Source: Nectonema munidae (Eukaryota; Nematomorpha; Nectonematoida; Nectonematidae). Taken from it: a stretch of DNA of 64,000 nucleotides. How positions within the stretch are numbered: the first letter of the stretch is position 1; each line of letters opens with the position of its first letter. The stretch covers positions 1,146,001-1,210,000 of the forward strand of contig JAUIRK010000570.1 of NCBI GenBank assembly GCA_030549495.1, given 5' to 3'. Below are positions 1-13,900 of the stretch, one piece after another. Below the pieces are notes generated by a model, which saw only the letters and a program-made list of their open reading frames with translations, was not told the DNA's origin and made no database searches. A program made the position numbers and the translations under genes.

Positions 1-1010
1 AATTACAGAAAAGTCATGAAAATTATTTTTTTTCGGCTTTTTTAGACGAGGCCAAAATACTTTTTGTTTAAAAAATTTTTAAATTTTAGTTTTTAATAGG
101 GGTCAAGAAACAAAAAAGGTGTTTCTGTATGTGGGGTGACCACCGTGTTCTGCACCGTTTTGCAATGAATCTTAAACCTTCAAGCGAATGGCCTTCAATG
201 GTGAGTAGTAGCGTACGAGTTGGTTTGTCGCCCTTCAAGTGGTTTTGTGGTTGGAACTTTGTGCGCTCTTTGAGTTGTTTTGCAAAGAAGAAAAAGCCCT
301 CAGCTCCAAACGTGAAATGATAAGAAAATTTCTTCCCTCACCAAGAGCTTCCCTGTGGATAAAGGAAAGGAATTTTGAATTTTCCTTTCTTGTGGGGAGG
401 AAGAAGATATGCCTTGTGAATGAAGTAGAGAACTCTGAAGACTGTCCTTCCTTCCAAGGTTTTTTCCCTTGAAGAAGGTTATGTGGCAAAGATGGATACG
501 AGTCCTTCTTTTAACCTAGATTCCATGGATGATAATGATATGATGAAGGATGTCTTGTGGAGTTGCGCTAATGACAGAATTCGAATGGAGTTTGAAAAAA
601 TGAAAGGATTGTTTTGGTGTGCACCTCAAAACATTCCACGTTAAGAGAAAGTTTAGTGGTCCTCATAATTTGCAACTAATACTTGTGTGAGGAGGTTTTC
701 GGCGCTATTAATAAAAAAAGAGAAATTGTTTGGATGAAGTGATGATGCTCTTTAAAAAAGAATGTTTGAATATTATAATGAAAAAAAAAAAAAGAGACTA
801 AAAATTAAATGTGTTGTAGTATTTTGTAGATTACTCTAATTTTAATAAATTTGGTTATTTTTCTTATTCATTATTTAATTGAAATAAAATAAAATATTTT
901 GTTAGTAATTAAAAAGTAAATATTTCAAAGGTTTGTATTATTGTTTTAAATATTTGGATGGGGGTAGGGAAATTGAGATATAGAGGTAGGAAAAAGGTTA
1001 AGAACCACTG
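1..1010 (+). mobile_element. hAT DNA transposon fossil, 3' part
   Basis: The right end reads GGTTAAGAACCACTG at 996-1010, the reverse complement of the CAGTGGTTCTTAACC terminus common in Charlie-like hAT elements. Around 490-760 the plus strand holds a decayed transposase C-terminus: an FW pair followed by a Tyr/Cys-containing stretch, FSAL, then a lysine-rich tail, matching the hAT dimerisation region. It is interrupted by several stops and frame changes. The left end lies outside the window, so length and target duplication cannot be judged. Confidence 0.6.
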
Positions 1011-1690
1011 TACTAAAGGGAGGCCCCTCACGCGCTGATGTGGCACTTCATGGCAAAAGTCCCAGTTGTGCCCCATTGAAAATCTTCAACTGTCTCCCCA
1101 AGGCAAACGTTTCAGTAGGGCATCCCTCCACTCATATATTGTAACTGCTTTGTTCAGTGGGTGTATTCATTTCAAAATTTTAATGGGAAAGGAGCCGCTA
1201 TATAATAAAATTTTGGAGTTGGATCTGATTTTTTAGGTATGAAAATTTTTATTTTTGTAGTCTATAAAAATTGGCCTTCCTTTAGTCGAAGCAGGAAATA
1301 AGAGTTAGATTTAAATATTCAAAATTTTTGGTTTTTGGGTAGGAATTTAGTGAGTACTTAGGAGTGAGATATAAATAAAACAAAATTCATTTAATAACAA
1401 GTAGACGTGCAGCATAATAGACTTTTTACTATTGTTAGAGTGATATAATTAGTCTGTTATATGAAGGGCTTTCATTTGCGAGAATACCTGTTTCATAAAA
1501 GTGATAGAATAGGTGGCGATCCAGACCTTAAAAGAGGCACATGCGTGGCGCTAAAGGACATAAAAATAATTTGTAACCAGCATTAAGTGCAAAGAGAATT
1601 TAAAAATGAATTCAATAATTCTCAAAATTCATGCTAACATAAATTTCCTTTATTATAGCTTTTGTTATAATATGATTCAAAAAAGTACTA
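1011..1690. other. Downstream flank of PUF60, no gene seen
   Basis: The stretch between the hAT end and the PUF60 polyadenylation signal is mostly AT-rich. A somewhat GC-richer patch at 1018-1130 has no open frame. I recognise nothing in it. Confidence 0.5.
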
Positions 1691-1696
1691 ATAAAA

Positions 1697-1702
1697 TTTA
1701 TT
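1697..1702 (-). terminator. PUF60 polyadenylation signal
   Basis: AATAAA on the minus strand, about 124 nt downstream of the PUF60 stop codon (1826-1828). It is the first canonical hexamer after the stop, so the mRNA probably ends shortly below 1690. Confidence 0.5.
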
Positions 1703-1825
1703 CCTTAAAAAGTTGATTTCGTATATAAGCGTGAATTTGACTTAAAATGTGTAAATATCAAAAGGTACATGGAAAATAGATGTTTTGAAGAAGAAGCCTG
1801 CGACAAAAATAAAAGTGCTTCAGAA

Positions 1826-1935
1826 TTAAAGTGAAAAGTCATTCTGATCGAAGGCTGAGAGTGGATAGATTTCAGCAATGATTTGCCTGCCAGCGAAAAA
1901 CCTGCCATTTAAAGATGAGGAAGCTGCTTGAGCTT
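1826..1935 (-). CDS. PUF60: PUF60 coding exon 12 (end of UHM, stop)
   Basis: 110 nt after a TTGTTTAG acceptor, in the phase required by exon 11. It encodes [16 protein letters not shown] and ends [12 protein letters not shown], against human LNGRWFAGRKVVAEVY...FDNSDLSA. The RFF tripeptide is the UHM RXF motif. It lies 13 kb from the previous exon and is easily missed. Confidence 0.88.
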
Positions 1936-4900
1936 CTAAACAAGGTTGATTTAAAAATAAAAGCATGTCAGGTTATATAGTCTTTAAAAAATAATGGAAA
2001 GACATCTGAAAATGAGTTGACCCTCACAATTTTTAAATTTAATTTCTTATCGTTATATCTCAGAGGATGATAAATATTATATTGATGAATAAAAAATTAA
2101 TAGCAAATATGTACGCATACTTGAACTATTTGAAGGGTGCTTTTGTTGATATGTATATAAGTCTAATTCGCGTAACAAAAAAAAATTTTTGTTCCTGACT
2201 TCTAATTAATTTTTTGGGCTGTTTATCTCCCAAATAAATAAAAAAGTGCTAAGAATGAAAATTTTGGGTTGGTAAGGTGTTGTCTTTAAATTTCATAAAA
2301 ATTTCTCCTTTTCCCTCGATTTTTCCTTTAAGCAAATTATTTATCTAAGTATATTTAGGTATTTTTCGATATTTTATGCATCTAGAGGATTATTTTAGGT
2401 GTTTTAAGTACTTTATTCATGAATTACTATTAAAAACACTTATTTTAACATATGTTTTCGGTGACATTTCATCACACGACACAACAGCACACAAAAGTTC
2501 TTCACGCGACTATCACAAATATGTTTCCCCAGTTGATATTCCATATGTTTTAACTATAAAAGCTGATACTTGATAGAGAGCGATAATAATGTTTACTAAT
2601 TATTAGGGCGGTTAAAAGTCAATAAAGTCAACTTTTAAATTCTTGAAGCACTATTTTAGAAACATCTATTGCAATGAAAATTTGTAAGTTTTTTCATATA
2701 ATTTTCATATTTTTAGGTCAACAAATGTCAACTTTTTTTAACAAGTCAATTTTTTAATTTTATTCAAACAAGATATCGTTTTTTTGATAACTACTTTGTT
2801 AGATTTTTTATGTGAGTAAATACAAAGTGTTTTTATTAAAATACAATTGAAAATGAAAGAGAATTTATGAAAAATATCCCTATTTCTTGAGACATCGATT
2901 TTCCTATCTTTTCGCTTAAAACTACTCAATATATTTATCATCTTAACAAAAAAAATTCTGAAGAATTAAAACTTGAGTCATTTTATAATTGTATTTAAAA
3001 ACTGCAACTTAAAAAACATATTTCAAATGAAAGTTTCTCACTGCTGATTCCTTAATTACTTAAATCCTTTATGATACAGACATAGTTTTACTTTATCCTA
3101 GTGACGATGATGTTAATCTCTGCTATAAGTTGCACCTATAGCCTTAGTTTTTAATGTTATTTTCCATTATCATCCATCATCATCGTCACTACCACCATCA
3201 TCACCACAACCAAGTGTGTAAGTAAACGTTTTTGTATAAAGTTGTCTTGTATAATGGAAACACATGTATGTAGCTCAGCATTCTGAACACTTTAGTCGTT
3301 TGCACACTTCTTCTTCAGAACTATTATTGATATGAAAACCACACTTGTGCAATGAAATAAAATTTATATTTCTATGAACATAATGGATGCCTGTTTCAGT
3401 TAGAGTTTACGTAGAAAAATTTCGCGACACACCACCAAGCAAATATTTCAAAAAAACTATTAAATAAGTATAATTAACAGTATCCTTGTAATTAATTAAA
3501 CATTTAGCAACAGAAGGAAACTGGGCGAACAAACGACAACAACAATAAAATTTTATTCAGTGTGACAAATGAGCTTGCTTTCGAGAGCAAATTAAATTCC
3601 ATCGAGGGACCAAAGGCGACAAGCAATGAAAAAAAAAAAAAAAAAAATGAAAAACAGAAAGTTTTGAAAATTTAATAATTGAACCGCGTTAATCGAAATC
3701 GCGTTAATCCAAGTCGTGCTAATTGAGGGATAACTGTATCTTTTTATTATTTTTAAAAAATCTCGCGACACATTTGGAAAGTTTTTGCGACACACAGTTT
3801 GGGAAACACTGAGTTAGACACAGCTACACATAAATCACGACTTGACTTTTTACCCAAACTTTTTTCAAAAATTGTTTCTGAACAAAAAAGAACCAAAATA
3901 AAAATAAATAGGCTCTAAGTAAAAGATAAAAGACGAAAATTCTTTTCTCTCATCGATTTTTTTTTCAGTCAAATGTAAAATCAAATTTTTTTAAATGTTT
4001 TTTTTATTTTTATCAATTCCAATCATGGTTCAATATTTTTGATTTCAAAATTTTGACAAAAATGTTCGATTCTTAGAAATAAACTCATCTTTTTATCTTT
4101 TGTTTTTTTTTATCAATTATATTTTTGAGACTTCAAATTTTTCCCAATTAACAGATATAGTTCTCTAAACATTGATTTCAACTTTTCAATCTTTTATATT
4201 AAAACTGATTTAATATAGTTTTCTTTGAATTCTAACTATAATTTTTTAAATTTATTATTATCTAACTCCTTTACAGAAAAATATTTTATTTTTTGCAATT
4301 TATTTGTTTCTAAATGCCAAGCATCCATAACTTCTTACATTTCTGGTCAATATATAATATATATACTCTAATATTAGTATTTTATTTTCATTTAGTTTCG
4401 ATTATACTAATCAATAGGCTTTATATACTTTATTAGAAAATTTACTTACTCAGCGGTTTAATTTTAAGAAATTACTATTTATTATCATCTTGGTTTTGTG
4501 TTCTCAGATTTTTCAAATGAATTAATATACTGTTTCGTTATATCAATAATATCATATTTGTTTGTGAGCAAAAGATGAAAATCTTTTTTTGTTTCATAAT
4601 TTTTCTCTGATTATTATTCATTTATTTGTACTCTTACAATAAACGTTATAATACATTTTTTAAGAAAGGATTATTTTAATCAGTAATTCTATGAGAATTT
4701 TTTTAAAATCAATTATTAGTAGGAAAAGGACGTATATGAGTGTTTTTTTCAATATATTTGTTAGAGTGCAGAGCCGTAAACTATAAATGTCTATAACCGT
4801 GGTTATGGAAAAATTTGATATACAACTTTTATTAGTTGAAACAACTTTGTATACATTGTTTCTTCATTGTAAAACTGAATGTGTTTAAAATATTTAAAAA

Positions 4901-7900
4901 ACAGAAAAATATCTCTATAAGTTTAATATTTTAATTCATGCTCTGAACTTATATTACTTAGAGTCAGCATTATCACATTTTTTAAAAATGAAAGTGTAAC
5001 AGAAGTTTTTCTCATCCTAAACTTTTATTGGTTCTTTGAACTTCCAATTTGTGAAAGAGTTCAAAATATTTCCACTAAAATGGCAGTCTTTTTTCTTTCT
5101 CATGTTTATTTTCACATTTGGGATCGTATTTTGAATTTTAAAGATTGAAGTAACTTTTGATTTATATTTATTATTTCAAGTGTATAATGAATATTGATCT
5201 GGTAACTATTTTTAAAAGAAGTTTTATGATAAAAAAATTATGTTATTATATGCCAATAAGACTGAATCAATAAATTTTCAATGAAATTTAACCCCTTTAT
5301 TCAATATTAGAGAACAACATATTGTTCAGCTCTTTAAAAAAATTGTCGTTGCTACTATTGCCCATTTTACTATACAATGCTGGTAGGTGGAATTTTTAAA
5401 TGTGGCCCATTCATAAAAGATTCCCCACCACTGTAAATTTTTGTATCATAACTGTCAGTGTAATCTACAGCAATCATTGAATCTTTTTTGTTCCAATTAA
5501 GTGTGAAATTAAGAGATAGTACTCTTTATTTAGTCACTTCACAAACGATCTTTTAATTGATCCATCTGAAGTTGATATAGAAATTCAAGACCGTTTGATT
5601 GAACTTCAAAACAAGGCAACAGCATTGGCAGGATTCAAATATGGAGGGTATCAAAAGTTATAGATGGATGAAAATTTTCAAAATATGGAAAAACATGAAA
5701 ATATTTTACTCGTTTTTCCTACATCTTATTTAGTTGAGTCAGGCTTTAGCAGAGTGATCCAGTGGCTGTCAAAAACTCGAAATCGCATCGCAATAAAAAG
5801 AAACACTTAAATCCACGTGTAAATGAAGGGGCTATGGCAATTTGGTATTTATTAAAGGGGTCATAATTAAAATAAGGTTGAGAAACACTGTACTAGATAA
5901 AAAAACGTGATAAGTTGATATTTGGTTTTTTATCAGACGCACTTGAATTATGAAAATTAAACTTGTTTTTTTATGTTTAGACTTTGTGCGAAGTTTGTTT
6001 TTGTTTAATTATTTCTTCATATGTTTTTTGCAAAAGATGTAAAAAGCTGTCCCACTATGAGTGCTTGAATTTAGGTTTTCTTTACTTCACTGATGTTCCA
6101 GATAAGTTTCTTTGTTATTGTTATCTGTGTATTGTAGAAGAACAATTATCTTATTCTTTTTCAAAAGCCTTATCTCGTCTTTCTAAAATAGTATGTTGTT
6201 TTACGTTTATTATTTTATAATCTTTGATTTTTTTATTAGGCTGAAAGTATGAGTTATGAGGATTTAGTTTGTGCTGCGTGGCAGGAAAAGTATGTTATTT
6301 CAAAAGAAATGTTTTTGTAAAGATTTACTCAATAAACCAAAAGTAGATTTAGTTAGTCAAGCAATATTAGACAAATATAAAGTAGAAGAAAATTATCATC
6401 CTTTTGAAGTTAGAGCAAATGGAAGTTGTTTTTTCAACTCAATTTCTCTTCCATTGTTCAATACAGAGTTCTATTCATGTGAACTAAGACTTAGAACTTG
6501 CATACAACTCTGTATCAATGAAATTTTCTATAAGAAAGATGACGAGTTTCCATACATATTTTCTCCTAGTTTTGAAGAGGCTTGTTTGAGTTGTGCCAGA
6601 ACAAACGGATATTCTTCAGTTTATACATTTGGTGGTATATCTAATGTTTTAGGTATTTCCATTGAATCTGTTTATCCACCAATCAACGGTTTTGATAATC
6701 TTGCTTATTTACACTTGAATAGAATTATCTATCCAAAGATCTTTTCCCCTACTGAAAAAATAAAAAAATTTGGACAAGCGTTTGTTTAGATTCAGAAACA
6801 TATTTTCTTCCCAATCACTTTGTTCCATTACTACAAAAATCCTCGCTTAATAAAAACATCGAAGGTATGAAAGAACATCAAAGACATGAAAACGTTACTT
6901 CAAGAAATATAAAAAATAAATTTCTCACAGTTTGTCAGTTGTATGAAATAATAATATCGCAAGAAAATATTTTTAAATCTGTACCTGATGGTATTAAAAA
7001 TAAGATATATTACAAAATTGATAATACAGATACTTCTCGTAGATTGTTATCTAAACAACGTTCAATTTACTATGACGATTGCGGTATTTTGAATTCTTTG
7101 AGTGTGACTACTGTAAAAACCTATCATATCAAAAATGAAAACTTAAAACAAGTAAGACTCAGAAATCAATTTTTCTGTAATGAAGGAAAGAAGAATGGAA
7201 AAATAACTCATGAGCAAATTAGAATTTCTTTTCAGTTTTATATAGCATATGTTGAGAAAGTCTATGAGAGATAAGTTTGTTGAAGTATAAACTTGGGAGG
7301 TGGATATAATTATCAAGAAGATTGTGCCAATTGAATGATTCAACATCCTTAATAGATATAACATTAAATTTATGCTCAAAGAAAAAAATTTTCATCAATG
7401 GGTGAACGTCTAGGGTTACTAAAATTAAAACATGATCAGAAATATCATATAAAAAAAATAAACGCTTTTTTTCTTATAAGAAGATCAGAAGTATAGATAT
7501 TGTCTAAAAGCAATAGATATTGTCTACGAGTTGTTTTAAAAATCAAAGAAGTTAAAGCGCTTAAAGAAAAAAATGTTGAGAAAAGTCTTCACATTTTTGC
7601 ATTTATCATGCTTGAACAAATTAAAGTTGAAATTACCTAAAAAAAAACTGTCAATTTTACAATCGAACTTATAATCAGATAAAAACTTCTCAAATTTTCT
7701 AAGAAAGGTTTTATCTTGAAAAAAGACGGTTTTCTATAGATGTTGTTCAATAACAAAAAATTAGATTTGGATAAAGATATTGTTAGTAGTAACCCTTTAA
7801 GTGTTTGATTTGTGAAAAGACCAGCATTAGAACTGATGCTAGAGGGCATAAAATGAAGTTATAGCCTGATATTTCAAAAGAACTGGATGATGCATCATTC

Positions 7901-10900
7901 ACCCACACTTCTTATAATCCAAAAAGTAATTTTTTTTATAAGGATTCAGCGGTAAAAGATTTATTAATACAAACTAGCACTCAATGTTTTTGAAAAACGC
8001 CATCACAGTTTTTTTGAAAAGATATACATTAATCATATATATCAAGAAAATATTTTTGTTCCGTAATTAACACGTTGTCTATTATAAAAACGAAAGATTT
8101 TCAGTATAATTCAAAATAAAGAAGCGTTTTAGTTTTTATCGAATCAGAATTAGACAGTTAAAATCAATAAGATAAACACTAGGTAGAAAAAACTTATTTG
8201 CAAAAATAAATTATTGTTAATGAACTTTTATAAAAAAAATTCAAATTATAATACATATAATCTACTTTTTTGAGTCAACTAGGTTCAAAAATAAATACTT
8301 ACATTTTATGGGTTGCCAATTGATTTGTTTCAATAATATTTTTCAATTTATCCTACTGTTGATATTTAAACACGAAAAAATCATTCAACTTTAGGAAAAT
8401 TACAAAAACTTAAAAATGATTGATTACTTCAAAAGCTAATTTTTTTACATGATGTAAAAATTAATCAGAAGAGAAATAAGAATAAATTAAAAATATAAAA
8501 CTTGAAAACAGGTCTTTCCAAAACATCAAAATTTCAGTTAATTTAGTCTAAATTTTTGGAAGGTGTTTTAAATTTTGAAAAGATCTTATGATTGGAGCAA
8601 AAGATGCTCCAAATGGCTTAACTAAAAGTTAAAAATCGAAAAATGGAATATAAAAACTTATATTTCACTTAAGAGCTGAAAAATAATTGGAAAAATGTGA
8701 AAAACGTTCTAATCTTTCAAAATAATCAAACAGTTAAATTATTTTTACTTTTTGAAGAGTTGGGGTAAAAAGTCACGCCCCATAAATCATTCCTATAAAT
8801 TATTGATAACATCTTCAATGTGCGTGCAACATTTATATACTTCTATTTTTCAAATTACTTATTTGTATCTTTTTATCCATGACAAAGACTGTTGCTAGCA
8901 AATATTCAAAAATTTGCAGATCTTCAAAAATTATCCAAAAGAGTTTGTTTTATCTTTAAAAAGAAACTTTTTTTGTGTTTTATGTAAAACAACGGTAAAA
9001 CATGAAAACAAAATTTTTTGTTGAAAAATACAGAAATACTAAAAAACACCAAAATTCAATGGCTTCTTCTTCGAGTACCACAAATATTTTTAACTACGCT
9101 GAAAAAGTTTACAAGAAAATTAGTGAAATGCTTTCTCGGGCCTAATATCCTTCTACGTAAATTGGGACACGTTAGTTTGAAAGCTTTTTTTTAATTTAGA
9201 GTAAAATTTACCATCAGTTTCAACCAGTAGACTTATTGTTGATGAAAACTTTTCTATCAAATTTTTGAACGGCTGGCGCTCAAATGAGAAATCTGTTCTG
9301 AGTGGAGTTCAACTGGGATCTGTGCTTAGTCCTCTCCTCTTCAACATATTTTTAAATGATCTTTTTAATGATTTGATCTTCAAATTTAAAGTATTCGCTG
9401 ATGATTATTAAAATATACGATGTCTCGGACGAATACGGTGGCTCAAGTTTGGTCAGTTAATAAAAATTTTCAAGCGGTGTAATAGATGGAGCATGAAGCT
9501 TAACTTTTCTAAATGCACACACTTGCAGATAGGATATCAGAATGATCGAAAATATTTCCTTGGCTCTCATATCTTGAAAAAGGTTGATTCATAAAATGAC
9601 TTGGGCGGTATAATCACCAGTGAACTTCTCCTCTCTGACAATATTTCGAAAAGAGTTTCCAAAGTCTTCGCTACTTTTCACCACGTGTGGAAATGTTTTT
9701 CTTCGCTTGATACGGATGCTGCTCCAATTCTCAAAAAAGCATTGGTCAGACCCATTTTAGAGTATGGCAATATTATTTCTTTTCCATATCATGCTTATGA
9801 TGATGTTAATATTGAAAGAGTTCAAAAAACTATTACTAAGAAGATTTCTGGATTAAAAGATTTAAGTTATGAAGAAAGGCTCAAGAAAGTGAACTTGCCT
9901 TCCATACTTTATCGTTTCAAACATAAATGCATTTTGAGGATATGGATTACATACCGGTTGAACCAGAAAGAGTGTCTTACTTCCCAAATCAGAAAGAAAT
10001 GAATGATTTAATTAGAGATATGGGTCTGACTAAATCCAATGCAGAGTTTTTGATCTCCAGAATGAATCAATGAAAATTGGCGAAGGACATACACCTTCCT
10101 CAAACTTTTACAGCTTTAATGATGGTCTCGGTTTCTGCCATGACGTACCTCGACTCTTTTCTACAAATGTGCTGCTTTTATAACATAATAGAAGCTATTT
10201 ATAGACAGCTCCACTACCCGTTTAAAAGCTGTCCTCCCTCATAATGGAAACAAGTTTCCAACACTCCCTTTGGTCCATTCAGTCTACTTGAAAGAAGATT
10301 ACTATAGCGTAAAACCCGTATTAGAAACTTTACAATAAAAACAACACAATTAGGAAGTCATTGGTGAAAATGGTAGCTTTTCTTCATGGACTACAAGCAG
10401 GATTTATAAAATACCAATGCTTTCTTTGTCTTGGGACAGCAGGGCTACCACTAAGCACTACAAACAAAAGAACTGGGAGCAGAGAACAGAATTTCTCGTT
10501 GTAAACCGTAATGTCATGTGAGAGCCCCTAGTTGATCCTAAGTTGTCCTCATGCCTCCACATCAGCAGCTTTTCACAGGGTGTCTACCAAATTTCAAAAA
10601 TGAAATTCAAGAGGTTTTTAAGAGGTTTTCAAGAGTAATATGAAAATTTTTAAGGGTGAGACTATTATGAAAACAGATATATAAAACTTTGAATTCAAAA
10701 TATTTATTTTATAATAATAAAGAAAGCATGCATTTAAAGTATGAGTTCAACTAAGATTCTTTTTTATTAGTTTTGCTTCTTGATCAATTTTTGTCATTTC
10801 ATTAGAACTATCTTTTAAAATTTTCATTTTCTTTTCTTCAAGTTCTTTCAAATCCATCTCCATTTTTCTTTTTCTTTCTTTTGCGGCTTCTTCGACCTTC

Positions 10901-13900
10901 GCTTCGGTCCTCTTTTTATCTAATGCATCTTTGTAATAAGCCTTTGCATTACCAATACTCAATAATAATTTTTTATCTATCAATGTGTTTTGAATACCAT
11001 CGACTGATTGAAGATGATCGTAGACTCTCCTTCGCCCTACCAAAGTGTTTTCATAAAGGTTTTCAGATAAACATTCTTTATTAATCGAGAATGATCTTTC
11101 TACAGAGGCATTGCCGTGGAAAAGAGTAAGAACTTTTCAGGTTCTTCACTACTATTCATAAGCTCAAAAATTTCTTTCCAAAAAATATCCAACTTTCTGC
11201 AGTTTTTATTTTCCAAAACAAAAACCTTCAAGGCACCATTATGTTTCAGTTCACGGTATGATAAAAGTGCCTTGTCAGCATCAATGCCCGTTAACCATTT
11301 TTTTCTACTAAAACATCCAATAAATTGACAATCATTTTTTCATTTTCACATAGCAAATATTCAGGCAATAAACATCAGATTGCTCATAAAATTGCTTTTC
11401 AATGGTGATCTTTCAATAATTTTTTCAGCAATGCCGATTAAAAACTTTCTACAATCATCTCTAAAAAGAAGCACAGATTGAGCATTTGCTTTTCCACTTT
11501 TAGCCAAAAGTCGTAATTCATTTCGAGTCGTAAAACCCAAATCGATTTTTGATGGATGAATAAAAAACGCTTCATTGAAAACTTTGCAAAGATCTCTCCA
11601 CTTTTGATTGCATCCATTTTCTCTTTTTCAATAAATTGTGAAAAAATATTGAAGGTAATTTTATATAACTTTTCGTGCAAAAATGGTGCCAATGGATCAT
11701 TGGATTGGAATTCAGTTAAAAAAGGTTCCAGTTGTTTGGCAACACTTGTAAAAAATGCTAGCTTACAATATAAAAAAGAATCCTCTAATTTTTGTTTAAC
11801 ACGAAAAAACGTTTCACAATTTGGCGCACACTTTTTTTCAAGAGCAGTTTTCATGTAAATTTGTAGGTTTGGTATTATCATTCTTGCTCTTTCATATATT
11901 TTTATGTTTTCTAGCCATCTTAGATTGCAGAACTTCATAGGAAAAAGCTTAGAATTAGTAAACGCAGAATAATCAGCTCTTCTACTAGGAACATCTTTGA
12001 ACAAATTATAAATGTCTCTGAGAAAACTAATTATTTTCCAATTTGTCTTCTTTTCCCCGTTTTTGAAAGCTCCGTGTATAATATGTAAAGTACAACTTCA
12101 TGTTTCTAACAATTCTGGTGCATTAGCATTTTTGCTTTTTTGATATTCCTTAAAAATTCGCAAAAATTTCCAATTTACAGCTGGACCATCCATTGAAATT
12201 TGAATAATTTTACTGTTATTTATCGGATGAATAGCTTCTAAAAAATTTTCAAGCTCTGAAGCTGTGGAGTGTCCTAAAAAAGAAGATCCCCAGTATCTGG
12301 TATGAAATTTTCCTCTTGAAAAAATCTAATTCTTATATCCATTTGTTTTTTCTGCGATATTTTGTTCAGCGTTTCATCAAAAGATACTGCTAAAAAATTA
12401 GATTTTATTACCTCATCTCTTAATACGCGATGAAAATAAGGTGCCAAACCAAAATTAATTATATAAGACAATTTATCTTTTCTCATTTTCAAAGATTGAA
12501 CTTCTTTTACTTCTGGATACATCAACTTTTGAACTTCGATTCCTTTGCAGCCAGCTCTTAATGAAAGATTATTATAAACTACATGCAATGCCCAATATAT
12601 TTCAGCTTTCTTATTTCTACCATTTTCCGTTGAAAAAAAAGTTATAGGAGTGACAGCATGCGAAGACAAAGAAGACTCTGCAAAATTTGAATCAAATACA
12701 GAAGATTGAACGTTTGTTGAAAGAGAAGAAGTGGCAAAACTAGTAGAATTATTTGCTGTCATTTCATTTGCAGTCTCATTACAAAAAAATTTGGAATGGA
12801 ATTTTGTCTGCAAGCATTCAGAGCATTTATATGCTTTTTACTTTTAGTATGATGACTAACAATGGCACTCCTTCCCATTGTTGCTAAACTTATGTCTTTC
12901 TTACACAATGAGCAGTAGGCTAAGTGTTTATTGTTTTGATTTTCTTTGAGCCAATTTTTCCATTCAGGTTCGTTAAGCCATTCTTTTAAAAAAGTGCTTC
13001 TCCACCCTGTTTTATTAGGCATGTAAAACAAAAGTTGAAGAATATTAAAAATATTAAAACAAAATATTAACTGCTAATCTAAAAATTACTCAAAAAAGTT
13101 ATATACTGACATCTTTATTTTTATTATGAATTAATAAAATACCTGTGTCGCTTTTTATCAAAAGTAAGAATACTTTAATGTGATATATTCCAGTTAACTT
13201 TAAAACAAAAAAAAGAAACAAATTTGTCCTTACAAAATAAAATGCTCGTTGAAAACAAATATGTATTCCGAAAAACTGAATATTTAATTTCAATAAAGCT
13301 AAAAAGAGAAAAAGTGATGCACATATTTTGATTGATGATATAAAACATAATGATAACTAAATTTCATAATAATATTGTGTATATGAATAAAAGAGTGGGT
13401 GCTTTCTCTCTACTGAATGAATATTTCCATTACAATTTTTACAAAGTTCTTGCAATCAATCAATTGCATTGTCCTATGTTTCATTGAAGAAAAACAAATT
13501 TTGATTATTTATCGTAATGAATAAAAAAGAAATAAAAGAAAAAAATTGAAAAATCAAGGAATGATAAAGCAACAACATTAAAAATACAGTACTGTAATAT
13601 TTACTATAATCTATATCTATGTTTTTATAAATGGGTAATCTATGTTTTTCTAAACATTAGTGAAATTCAAGAGGTTTTTAAGGTTTTCAATGTTTTCAAG
13701 GTTTTCATTTGTTTTCAAAGTTGGTAGACACCCTGTTTTCAGTATCTTCTTCAGTTCTTTCCAAAATTATCTGAAGTAAATTCAAAGGTGGGATTTTTGT
13801 TGGCCAACAGATTAAAAAGATTTTGAAGAATTTTGTAATAAATTAACTGCAACTGAGAAGACAGCTTGGAATTGCTTTAAAACAGTTGTTAAGGGTTTCT

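Noticed and set aside
1705-1908. Minus-strand frame beginning [12 protein letters not shown]
   Set aside because: It is another frame of PUF60 exon 12; the phase set by exon 11 gives LNGRFFAGR instead.
3399-3818. A complete small hAT between CAGTTAGAG at 3399 and the end at 3811
   Set aside because: The CGACACACC motif near 3422 is in the same orientation as the right end, not inverted, so it cannot be the left terminus.
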